Positions 53,346 through 64,000 of a stretch of DNA of 64,000 nt are shown here, in pieces. Positions within the stretch are counted from its first letter, which is position 1. Each line of letters opens with the position of its first letter. The translations under genes were made by a program, and so were the position numbers. Origin of the DNA: Paramacrobiotus metropolitanus (Eukaryota; Tardigrada; Eutardigrada; Parachela; Macrobiotidae); assembly GCF_019649055.1 (NCBI RefSeq), contig NW_026570331.1, forward strand, positions 62,001 to 126,000, read 5' to 3'. Below the pieces are notes generated by a model that was given only the letters and a program-made list of their open reading frames with translations, was not told where the DNA came from and made no database searches.

Positions 53346-54020
53346 TTGGTAGCGTGCGCGGGAAGGAAATCGCCACGGATTCTGGTTGTGGACATTTTGA
53401 GGTTCTGTGTTTTTAAAACTCTTGAACTTTTATTAAAAATTCTTTTTAAATTCGATTTTTGGATACCTAAATACATACATCAGGAAGTGCAGTTACTTCA
53501 CGTGCAGAAGTGCACGTTCAGGAAGTGCAGTTACTTCTGTTCTGTATGATGCACCATTCCGTACTGATTTAGTAGTCGAAGACACAGTTTAAACGCTTTG
53601 TCGCAACTGACTGGGTTGCTGGACAGTACTAACAATTTTCGTATCATACTAAAAGTTAACGTTTATCGCCAAAAGCCGAATCAGTCACGTTACATAGTCC
53701 GAGACTCCGAGTATAGCAAGTACTCTGCTATCGTGGAGCGCTTCACGCTGTCGCATTTTGCATAGCAAGTCAACGGCATCGTAATTATACTGTGATACGA
53801 TAAGTTAATCATTTCTTGAATGATAAGATAATCATTTCTTTACACTTACAGGGCCAAGCTCCCGAAATTCCGACAAAGAGCATACTGAATTTCGAAACCA
53901 CGACTGACGAACGCAAGTTGGTGCAACGCTGCATATTACACAATTACCATCGTTTTCTGTGTGTGTCTTAAGTCATCCTAATGCCGTAACAGTGCGACAG
54001 CACTGGGCATTAAATCTGAG

Positions 54021-56243
54021 ATGTTTCAAAGAAATATTTGGAGGTACGGTTCGGTGGAAGTAGTGGACGCAAAGGGATTGGCACGTCATGGAATGATTAT
54101 CGATGTGGACAAGGAACGCGACTTCACCATCGATTTCGACTACACGGGTCATCACGCCGAGAAGGTCTCCAACAGAAAGTACAAAATTTCTCGCGGAGCC
54201 CCCTTCACTCACTCCAGTAGCTTAGAGGAGGATCAGGTGCCGCGTGCACTGTTTCAGTCAAGCCCGGATCATCCGTGGTGTTGGCATCCATGTACAGTGC
54301 TGCTGCAATCCTTCAGCTTCAGTATCGTGGAGATCAACCTCGGTGATCGGGTGGTGCGAGATGTTCTACCATGGAATAGATTACGAGTGGTCAATCCCGT
54401 CCAGTGCGATCCAGGCGGAATCACGAACCAGTACGTGAAGCACAGCGTCAGACTGCCAGACAGCGAAGGACTGCGTGATATTATGAAACGCAACGGCTTT
54501 AAGAGACAATGGCACCAACAGACCGGTACGATATTTGTGAAGACGGATGAGACGAGGCTATTCTATATCGCGCCCGCCGACCATGCGATGACGAGACCTG
54601 AATGTGTAAGATTTTAGTTGTTTTGCCCCATAACAGAATTTTCTGTAGATTCTTGTCATACAGTAGCATCATTTCCAGATTTCGTGCAGAGTAATTCTAC
54701 AATAATGCTCCACTTGTGTACAAGCCTGTCCCTTAATTTCCTATGCAAATCAAGATGCCGTGCCAGTTGCGTGTAACGCGTGCAACGTGTAGCGTGGCGA
54801 CAGTATGCAAAATTCGTATTTTTCCGTTGTACGTTTTAGGAAAATTGGGGACTGGCTTTGTACATGCATAAGCGAACGGCAGGCTACAAATTAGGACATT
54901 ATACGAGTAATATTATTACTATGATACTATCGTAGCCGAAACGGGCTGGCGATATACGGTAGGTTGGCTATTATATACGTGCACAGATTTATAGTTACTT
55001 ATTTCCAGGATCATCAGCTCCGCCTAGCAAGACAGCATTTAGGAGTACAAAAAATGCCGGTAAGCCTGTGTGTTTTCTGAATCACTCAGTTTTTCATCTA
55101 CGTTGAACGTCAACAATCCCTTATTTTTGGGGCAGTGCGACGATGCCGAATCCGTCAACCAACTGTTACCGCAAACCTTGTCCGAGATCTTGTCGTTACT
55201 GGATGTGCACGAACAAGCCAACTGCCGTCGCGTCTGTCGGCACTGGAATTCCATCGCGGCATCCCTGGAAACAGAGTTCGTAGAGATCCATCTCGCAAAA
55301 TGCCAGGCAGACGTGCTGGCATCGGTCGCGTGGCTGCTATACAATAAGGTCACTAAAGACACCAAGATTCTGAAGTTCACCAAACAACAGTCAGGTCAGT
55401 CGCTTCCCAGCGATTACAACGATCGCCTGTTCGACATAAATCCCGGCTTTGTTCAGGACATATTGGCGATAAAGAACCTTGTCGTTCCGGTTATTGCTAT
55501 TGCCCACGTCGCTATTTTTGTGCACAATCTGTTGGATTATTCGGATGAGCAGGGAATGAAAATCGCACAGTGTTTTGGGGATGTTTGTAACCAGCTGGTG
55601 TTGCAGCAGGTGGAAGTTCGTTGCTGGTCGATATGGCGGTATGGCGGACCACTGTTGCCGGGTCTTAACTTGGTTAACGGACGTGTGATGACGAAATCGG
55701 TATCAGCGGTTCGGAAAATGCGGGACTTACTGGACGCTGCCTGTCCCGAAATCAACCGCAAAAATCTAAAATGCCTGAATGAGAGACTATGCGATAAGAG
55801 TTTCTACGGAGTATGGAAGGTACGTATATCTAAAGAATTTGCGCTTCTCAAACGCAGCTGCATAACGTTGCCATATTTTCTAATTGCCGGTTCTTTAGGT
55901 GGTACGCAGCTGGCAGTTGGACGATCCTCGATTTACAAACTACGATACAACGCTGCCAGAGACCTTCACATTGGAAATGGCTGAGGTTGATTTAACATCA
56001 CTGCGAAGGATCACCCTGTATGCGCTGTGGTATGACCTTAATAACGACCTCTACGATTACCGTGGGTACCATGACGACAATTGGGATTTTGGTCACAAGC
56101 CGGCCGATGATTATCACCCACCATCGTGGAGTGATCCCCTTACTGACGAGGAATTGGATTACTATCCTGAAGATTACTGCGATAAAAGTAGACAAGTGAG
56201 GACCAAGACCAAGAACATGCTGCGAAGCCGAAGAAAACTGTGA
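54021..56243 (+). CDS. F-box protein with lineage-specific N-terminal module (copy B)
   Basis: Exons 54021-54605, 55009-55059, 55136-55819 and 55899-56243 (554 residues, all phase 0). Exon 1: MFQRNIWRYGSVEVVDAKGL, GMIIDVDKERDFTIDFDYTG, NQYVKHSVRLPDSEGL. Exon 3 begins with the F-box (LLPQTLSEILSLLDVHEQAN, CRRVCRHWNSI). The last exon ends in an acidic Tyr-rich stretch and a basic tail (KTKNMLRSRRKL). The F-box would bind SKP1 in an SCF ligase; the N-terminal module may be the substrate arm. The intact counterpart of copy A at 6610-9971. Confidence 0.72.
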
Positions 56244-56782
56244 AGAATTTGTGTATGTATTGTGTAATATGGGCTTTGGAAACTCCTAGACGGCTGTCAG
56301 GAGCTGACCTTTACGTGCTGACCTTTTACGATGAAAATGCTCGGGAGAAAAAATAAACAAGCCATTCCAAAAAGAGAACATCCAGTATTCTGTCCCAGTT
56401 AATACGACGTTATTCATAATTCTGGATAACACTTGTCGCCAAGTCAGGGGCATTGTATTGTGCGAGGACAGTACACTTGCTATCGTGAAACACGTGTCGT
56501 TGCCGCTGCCACTACTTAATCATCCGCGGACTTTGGAGCGTGATTTTATAGAAGGATTAATCGAAAAATGTCTTCACATTATTGTGTGCGATACTGTGTT
56601 TCAGGGTTGCATGGTCACTACGCTTACAGATACATTCTACGGCCACACCAAACTTTTGCGCTCGTTGTACTCATATGCATACTCGTACGTAGCAATTTCT
56701 CGTCTTTAATATTTAAATTCTTATAGTCCAAGCAGTGGTGTGCCTCGGATACGAAATGTTTTTAAAAAGTATCTGGTAATAC

Positions 56783-57330
56783 GTGAAGAATAATAGCGGA
56801 TTGGCCCGTCATGGAACAATCGGCGATGTAGACAAGGAAGGGGCCTTTACCTTGGATTTCGATTTTCGATTATGCAGGTCATCGTGCCTAAAAGGTTTCC
56901 ACCAGAAACTGCACAATTACTCACCACGCCTCATGCACAGATTGCGGCTGCGGAGACAACGGTGCGACGGCGCGTGTGCTCTTTCAGTCCATCACCGATC
57001 AACCATACTGCTCCGCACGGTCATCTTCTGTATCGTGGAGGTGGGCATCGGTGAGCGTGTGGTACGGGATGTGGTGGTACTGGGAATGTTCCGAGGGATC
57101 CACCCTATATGCAACGCAATCCAGACGGAATCACGCAGCAGTTCGTGAAGTCGTGAACACAACGTCATACTGCCAGACAGCAAAATACTGCGCGAAATCA
57201 CGAAACATAGTAGTTTCAAGAGGGAATGGTGCCAACGCACCGGCACGATACTTGCGAAGGCGCACGAGAACAGATTCTTTTATATTGCACCCACCGCCCA
57301 CGGAATGTAGAGATCGGAATGTGTATTGGG
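56783..57330 (+). pseudogene. Third copy of the F-box gene exon 1 (decayed)
   Basis: GGATTGGCCCGTCATGGAAC, GATGTAGACAAGGAAGG and later CGTGGAGGTGGGCATCGGTGA follow exon 1 of copy B, but several indels break the frame and the ATG is gone. Flanking sequence near 56470-56500 again resembles the upstream flank of the other copies. No F-box exon follows. Confidence 0.7.
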
Positions 57331-57339
57331 TACGTACAA

Positions 57340-59940
57340 TTTAGTATTATGCCTTCCGCCCGAATTTTCCCACATGCTCTTCCAGCCGCGTACACCCTGG
57401 ACTGCTCGCTCACTGCCTAGCGTTGCTACGCCAAAATTTTCTGGGCCTAGCTTCTGAATGCATGTATAACTAAACGCATGCAAATTTGCCATTAGTACTC
57501 GTATAATTTTAATGCCGGTGCTTAATATTACTGCAACAATCGTATTCTGCCGAAGACGATATCCAGCCTGAAACAGGCGAAAAGCGAGCTACAGAATACA
57601 GTACCTGTGTCAACGAATCAACTGAGTACGTAGTGCAGCGCAGCATCTGCCGGTATACTGGTAGCATGCGGCAAGTATTTCAAGTGTTTCAAAGCAATTA
57701 AACCCAATTAATCTAACAATTCGATGCAGAGAAAAACACAGGTTTTGTTAAAAAAAAGGAAATTAAAACCAAAACAGTAAATGGATCCACATTAAATTTA
57801 CTTTTTACATAATCGTACAGCAAGAAAACATGCGGCCGCGACTTGCACGTTTTTCGGCAGACCGTTTTTCGGCAGCTGCTCTCCGCATTTCTTCGTAAAG
57901 TGCCGTACAGCGAGCCAGTTCCGCAGTCAGATATGCAGCATATTCCCTGTCCTGCAATATTTACACCAGACAGTAGACCGTCAGTCCGTAACGGTCTGTA
58001 TGGGATTTTAGCAATATTATTATTGCTTAATATGTACTGTTCAATAGATCTGTCGTGTACCTATAATACAACTGGTAAGTTAATGCTGACTGTGATGTTC
58101 GGAAACCGTAGCTGATAACTAAAGAAATAAAGTTTATATCTCATAAATGTAAGTACATACTGTAAACAACCATAATAGTGTGCTAGCACTGCTATTGCTA
58201 GCAATAATAAGCAAGCGATTCTATAACGTTATAAACAGAGAAGACGCAGTTCACAAGAAACAGATAAAGAGCTACCTAATTAATAGCGTATTTAACATCT
58301 GTCTGTTATATTCGTACTGGCAAATCTTAAAAAAATACTTACGTTTCCAAAAAAGAACTTACATTGCGAAAAGTTACCGGTTCGGCTTCCCCACACATAT
58401 TCCCTGCCACAAAGAACATTAAAAGTCACTAGATTAATTAATACGTACAGTCGGTACAGAAAGAAAAAATTGTCAGTATTAACTAGTACACTACAGTATG
58501 GTATGAATGATGGACAAACACATAATCATAAATGCATATGCACCGGTACGTATTTTTGGGCATGAAAGCCATTGCACGGTACCTAAGGTGCTTGCGGACA
58601 CGGCCATTTTTTCTGGACAGGATAATAAAAGGATTTTGGTGCTCGGCAGTCGGCAGTACCCAGCCTAAAAGTTCACGTCAAACTTAAATCAACAATATTA
58701 TTAATATCGAAAAATATAGCCCTTTATTCACCAGCTTGTTGGTACACGCAGCTGCTCCGAAATGAACCCCTGACCACATAGGACTGATTGGAGAAATCAG
58801 AAATCAATAATGGTAGCCACTGGGCACTGGCGAGAGCATGGGAGATGGTTCGGTCGTAGTCTAGCTGAATAGGCTTCCCTGGATGCTGTTCGGGTCTCTT
58901 CTGCCTGTCCTCTATATAAGCTGGACCACGGTTTAGACACGGGACGACTCTCGCTCTCTTTAGATCTCTTTCTTGCACTCACTACAAATTCCTCTCGCTC
59001 GAGCTCTTCTCCAGCCAGCCTATGCAGCCAACATCACTGATAAGCGCAAAGCAATCCATCTAAAGCGGCCTCCCTCACCCCTGCCCTCCATCCCGGACCG
59101 TGATCCAGTATCTGGTTGATAAGTCTGTTCCGGCTGCATTATTCTGTTGCATTGTATTACGTGCCTTACAGTACATCCATAGCATTGACGAAGTGTTTTT
59201 ATTATGAATATCCTATTTGTTTTTGTACTAACTGTTGATACTTATTAAAGGTTAGTACTGTACATCCATGATCCCATAATTTGTTTCCTATATCTGCTGC
59301 CTCTGATGTGCAGTTCTTGTAGAAACTACAAAAAAGATTCATGTGTAAAGCAGAGGAGTGCAAACACTCTTTCATCTTATTGTTGGTTCCGTTGCCGAAG
59401 TTTTGTTTACAAAACTTCTGTTTATAAAAATCCAGGGCAGCCTATTCAGCTCGTGGGGAAACTCGCAAGCACACTACTATGTATATCATAAAAATTAACA
59501 CGGATTTTTTTGTATTTATTTCCCACTGTCCAATGACACAGCCGTTGCTTAAAATGACACAGTGTGTGTCTTTCAATAAAGATAAAATTAATCAGCCTTA
59601 CGAAACAACTCCACACAAATTATTCCCCTTTATAATTTAACGGATGAGTGAGTACCGGAAAAGCCGAACAAAAAAAATAATACACCATTAATTCCAAATA
59701 GGTGATCAATTTTAAAACATGGCACATGGCGAACTACAAAAGGCAGATGGATCGTTCTGCAGGCAGCAATCCCAAACACCGTAACCCGTTTTTTTTTTAT
59801 TTCGTGATTTCCTCTAACACACTACTACGGAAAATTAATCCATCATTTTTTTCAAGAATTATTTCTCACTGTTTCCAAAAGCACAGTATATTCCTCCGCT
59901 AAAAACAAATCCTATAACAAATAAATCCACACAAAAAATC
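57340..59940. other. Gene-poor AT-rich interval
   Basis: 2.6 kb without a supported gene. Weak frames exist (for example 57843-58115 with one hydrophobic stretch), none recognised. Confidence 0.45.
58700..59110 (-). repeat. Possible solo LTR or promoter-polyA unit
   Basis: On the minus strand a TATA-like TATATAGAGG (about 58911-58920) is followed about 200 bp downstream by AATAAAGGGC (about 58718-58727), the spacing of a U3-R-U5 promoter and polyA signal. No flanking internal region or clear TG...CA ends were found, so this is tentative. Confidence 0.25.
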
Positions 59941-59953
59941 CGCCGCTTATAAA

Positions 59954-62943
59954 TTAATTGGAACGCCGCTGATCACTGGTATAATACCGCGTCGGACCGG
60001 CGGGCGGGGGCGCTGCCGTCCCCCTCGCACTGGGCGCCCCCCGCGCCGCATAATACGTCGTCGGGCGCGGCTGCTGATGCCCGTAGCCCGCGCCACTATA
60101 CGACGCCGCGTAGTTAGCCGGCGGCGTGTAACTCGGATACCCCGGCGCGCCCCCGCCCCGCCCCTCTTGATACTGGCTCCCGGAGCGATGATCCCGCTGC
60201 TGGTAGTCGTAGCGCGTGTCCCGCTGCTGATAACCATACGAACTTGGAGCTTGGTAATCATTGCGGCGGTTGTCATAATTCCGGTCGTAAGGACGGCTGT
60301 CGTAGTGGCTACCGCGCGGGGGTTCGCTGCGCTGGTTGTACTGGTGATTCCCGCGGTAGTCGTCGTTGTAGCCGTTGTTCCAGCGTTCACGATCACGTGA
60401 TTGGGAGTGATTGTAGTGTGGAGGGTCGCGGGAATGATAGTCGGGACGCTGTTGGTTGTTGTGGCGGGATTCCTCGCGGAACCGGTTGGGGTTGTCCTCC
60501 CAGCGGGCTTCGCGTTCCTCGTTGTACCCGCGACGCCCGTCGTTGCCCACCGTTCTGTAATAATGATAGTGAGCCGCTTAAAAAAACGTGACATTTCACA
60601 AGAAAAAATTATATTAACAAATCAGGATTGAAATATAACAAAATTCCATAAATCTTTTAAACAGCGGAAACAAAAAAACTAACAATAACTCTTAAGAACT
60701 TGCAACTTTCGAAACACCTTAATGAACATTTTTTTATAAGATTTAATTTTTCTGTTTTCCATTTCTTTATATTAATTTCTCCAGCAGGTATTCCTGAACA
60801 CCACGGATCAGGTCACCACGGTAAAAAAGAACGCATAAAAAAAAGGAAAAAAATCACAGGGAGACTCAAATGGTATCTATAGCTCATGTAAGCTAATGGC
60901 AGAATTCATAGAAGGTGAATAGAGCAGACAGTTCATGCCCTTGCACCACATCTCTCACTAAAATGTGTAGTATAACAACCACAGACCGTTAGTCAAACAA
61001 ACTCAGCATTTTAATCGAAATTTCCAACCAAATAATCAAATGTCAATAACTTAACACACGAAAAATTTTCAAAAACCTACAAACCATTTTCCCATCACTG
61101 CTTTTTACTGGCAAATTATGCACAACCATTATTTGCACGTCAATAACTATGATACTACCATTAGTCTAATTAAGCGAACCACTATAAGAATTAAACACAG
61201 CAATATACATTGTAGAAGGTGCGCCTCAATGGAAAACTGGACATAACGGACATAATTCTAAAACCCAATCCGACATAGCGGACAAAATTCTCAAAATTCT
61301 CAATCAATCTACACAAATCAGAAAATTAAAAAAAAATAAAATAATCATTTTGCAGAAAAAATTAGCATTATATTAATTATTTTGTACTGATTGATTAAAT
61401 TTTCGCAAATGCTAAACAGTCATTTTGTGGAACAAGATTTTTACCGTTGAAAGAACGATCCCCGATTACTGGACGCGCCGCGCAGCATCCGGTGCGCCGA
61501 GCCATCCAGCCGCACCGGGGTGCGATTGGCATCGAATCCCAAGATGGCCCGGCCCTCTCCCAACACCTTGGCCGGCTCCTTCGCCCCTTCCAACCGCACG
61601 GCCAAGAACTTGTAATCCAGTTCGTACCAGGGATCGCGATACGCGACACTCAGCGCGCGGTTGACCGCCACCTGCGCCATCGACGCGTACGGCGGTTCCA
61701 GGGGGCGGAAGGGGATGTACGCCCCCGCATCTCCCGCTACCAACCCACCCATCCCGAAAATCAGCCTGTTCTCCATCGTCACCCAATTTTCCACGGCGTT
61801 CTCCGTCTCCGGGTAGAATTTCTCCTTTAAACCGGGTTGAAATCAGCAAATTTTAAACGTTTCTCATTTCCAGATTAAAGACATTTGAAAAATCAGAAAC
61901 GGGATTTTGAGAACACAATGAATCGACTGTTGAAAATAACAAAATCTCTGTTACCTTTATTGAATAACTTTTAAAAATTATTCACAAAACTAAATTTTGA
62001 AAATTCATTTTAAAATTAAAAATTTTATTTCAAATCATTTCAAAAATGGTCGAAAACCAAAACTAATCGTAAAATAAAGTTCGAAATGAATTTTTAATAT
62101 TAAAATTTGAAATTAATTTTTTAAATTTAAAATTTCATTTAACTGCAAAAGCAGTTTCAATTCAAAAACGGCTGAAAACCAAAAATAAACGGAAAATAAA
62201 ATTGTGAAATTAATTTTTAATTTGAAACTTTCATGTCAGTGTAAATAAGTTCCATTTTAAAAACGGCCGAAAACAAAATGCATCCAGAAAACAAATTTTT
62301 AAAATTATAAAAATTTATTTCAACTCAGTTTCACTTCAAATCGTCCCAAAACCGGGCCAAACCCATCTGAACCTTGTCCGTACCTTCAAATCCGTGAAAA
62401 TCGTATGCCGCTGCCCGACAAACAACAAATTCTGCCCCAACCCATTCCGCCTTGCCTCCTCCGCCGTCAGGGTATCGTACACCGTCCCCAGCGTCCGCAA
62501 CAACCGTCCCTCATCGACAAACGGCAGGAGCGCCACGCCCTGCCAGGCGAATTTCTTCCCGTTGAGATCCACACAGAAATCACTCGGGTAAAAGTCCAGG
62601 ATGGGCGATTCGGGGTCGGACATCAGTCGGCGCCAGGCGGTGGGCAGGAAGTTGCCGCTGGCCGCCGGGAAGACGCCCATCAGCTGTTCCAGCGGTTTAA
62701 ACGGCTGGGTGTGCTTCGGGAAGGTGATGCGCAGTTGGTCAATGTGGGTGAAGTCGGAGGCGAAGGGCGAGTAGTGGTAGGGATAGTACCACGTCCAGGA
62801 GGGACAGCCCTGGTAGTAGTACTGCAGGACCCAGCACAATCCTTCGACGTAGGCGTGGACGATCTCTTTCTGGAACTGCCAGTCGCCGTCGATGGCCACG
62901 GCGAATTTGTTCATGTAGTAGCGCTGCTTCCATCCGTCTTCAC
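59954..62943 (-). CDS. XRN2: 5'-3' exoribonuclease 2 (XRN2/Rat1), 3' half
   Basis: Minus-strand exons seen: 62943-62384, about 61824-61445, and 60554-59954; upstream exons lie outside the window. The first carries the conserved XRN block (GEDGWKQRYYMNKFAV, EGLCWVLQYYYQGCPSW, WYYPYHYSPFASDF, DLNGKKFAWQGVALLPFVDE). The second matches the following XRN2 region (YKFLAVRLEGAKEPAKVLGE). The last encodes a low-complexity Arg/Tyr/Gly/Gln-rich tail, usual for XRN2. XRN2 degrades RNA in the nucleus and releases Pol II at gene ends. A short region between the first two exons of the normal protein is not accounted for, so a small exon may be missed at 61850-62380. That the tail exon belongs to the same gene is inferred. 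Confidence 0.82.
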
Positions 62944-62944
62944 C

Positions 62945-64000
62945 TGCAAAACAACAATCAATCACGTGAACCATAACAGCATGTTATTGTTATGCAGCCC
63001 ATAGACGACGCGTCCACAAATGTTTCTTACGTTTGTAATATTTTTAATTTCAATATTTTTATTATAATTTTGTATTACATCGATACGAAACTTATGAAGC
63101 ATAGTAATTAATTGTTAAAAAAAATAAAAATGCGAGAATGGCTGACGAATCATCTACGATGTTGATGTTCAAACTATGTAAATGGGCTCTTGCTACAATA
63201 CACACTTTGCCAAATTGCTGCAAAAAAGTAACAGGGTATTTATCTGGCAATTTTAAAAATCCATTATGAAAAATTTAACAAGTCCAATATTGTAAGAGGG
63301 CTCCGCGGCAAGCTGTGCAACATTACAGCGGTTTCGTAGTGTTGTGGCACACTGCTGGGGAGGCGTTGTCCCGTAACATTATTGTCAAAGACTCAAAACT
63401 GTCGAGAAATGATTTCCACGAAAACTTGAGCTGAGAATGAGTAAAATCTTTTTTTCTTTCGAAAATTAGATTAACCCGTGAATAAAAATATGATCTACAG
63501 TGGGATTCTATACTTCGACGTTTTCCGCATCCGGACATCTTCACAGCATCGATTCGCGTACCGGACACCCGAGGCACGATATTCTTTGCGCTGTTTCCCA
63601 TAACAAAACTTTTCAAAAATTAATTACGTGATAATCAGTGTTTTGCTACAAGCCTGCACACGAGGCTCATACAAATGATCATTTTTCTATTTTGGAACAA
63701 CGCAGAGAATAATACCGCGTGTCTCGGGTGTCCCTTACGCGAATGCGTATTGTGAATATGCCCGGAATAGGATAAACGTGGACCTATCAGATTTTTCATT
63801 TGAATGTATCTTTGTTAGCGACGCTTGTCTCTCATTGTATACTGTGAATAAAATTTCCTTATTATCATTTCAGAGAAAATCTTGCCAGTCACTCATTGTC
63901 GACAACGTTGCACGCGGGATGCCGGCGGCTTCGTAGTGTTGTGGCAGGTTTACGGTTGATCGATGGATGAATTAACGATTAATAAACAATTTTTCCTTTT
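62945..64000. other. Probable XRN2 intron or upstream region
   Basis: No coding exon was recognised. The 17-mer TTCGTAGTGTTGTGGCA occurs at about 63333 and 63932 in the same orientation, suggesting fragments of a repeat family. Confidence 0.4.

Noticed and set aside
59947-60594. Thr/Ile/Arg-rich alternative frame over the XRN2 tail
   Set aside because: It is the shifted reading of a low-complexity, GC-rich exon. The Tyr/Arg/Gly/Gln-rich frame ending at 59954 has a proper acceptor at 60554 and fits XRN2.

Overview
The window is metazoan nuclear DNA. It has spliceosomal introns with GT/AG borders, a conserved XRN2 exoribonuclease gene, a CYP3-like cytochrome P450 cluster, a lineage-specific F-box family and many eukaryotic transposons. 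Compact genes and small introns suit a small-genome invertebrate. A tardigrade or another ecdysozoan is possible, but nothing seen here proves the lineage.

Layout. 1-3980: 5' part of a Ty3/Gypsy LTR retrotransposon on the minus strand, running off the left edge. 6610-9971: host F-box gene with an unrecognised N-terminal module. 10330-10846 is the upstream block of a P450 gene, and 36466 onward is the rest of that gene. Between them lies a nested insertion. First, a non-LTR-type retroelement fragment landed with an 11-bp target duplication (10836-10846 and 36455-36465) and the inverted 5' part expected from twin priming. Then a complete Polinton/Maverick (adintovirus-like) element inserted into it: 10967-35958, 24,992 bp, AGT...ACT termini, 99-bp terminal inverted repeats and a perfect 6-bp target duplication (GACAGC).

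The Polinton encodes protein-primed DNA polymerase B, DDE integrase, packaging ATPase, adenain-type protease, major capsid protein, penton-like minor capsid protein, a core/minor virion protein and two further Polinton-conserved virion-type proteins. Its accessory genes are unusual: a TATA-binding-protein homologue, an ADP-ribosylglycohydrolase relative missing part of its metal site, an F-box protein, a possible PC4-like nuclear protein, one BIR-only protein, one double-BIR protein plus a nearby IAP-type RING protein, a small secreted peptide and a tandem paralogous pair of unknown family. Several of these genes have a TATA box upstream. Many of the genes carry single-base frame breaks, so the copy is either decaying or its sequence has homopolymer errors.

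36.5-53.3 kb holds three CYP3-like P450 copies. Copy 1 (plus) is a pseudogene with several lesions, including a 3,372-bp MULE-like transposon with a 9-bp target duplication. Copies 2 (plus, 15 exons) and 3 (minus) look intact and lie tail to tail. 54.0-57.3 kb holds a second F-box gene and a decayed third copy; another F-box fragment lies at 48.5 kb. 59.95-62.95 kb carries the 3' half of XRN2 on the minus strand. The stretches between are AT-rich and without convincing genes.
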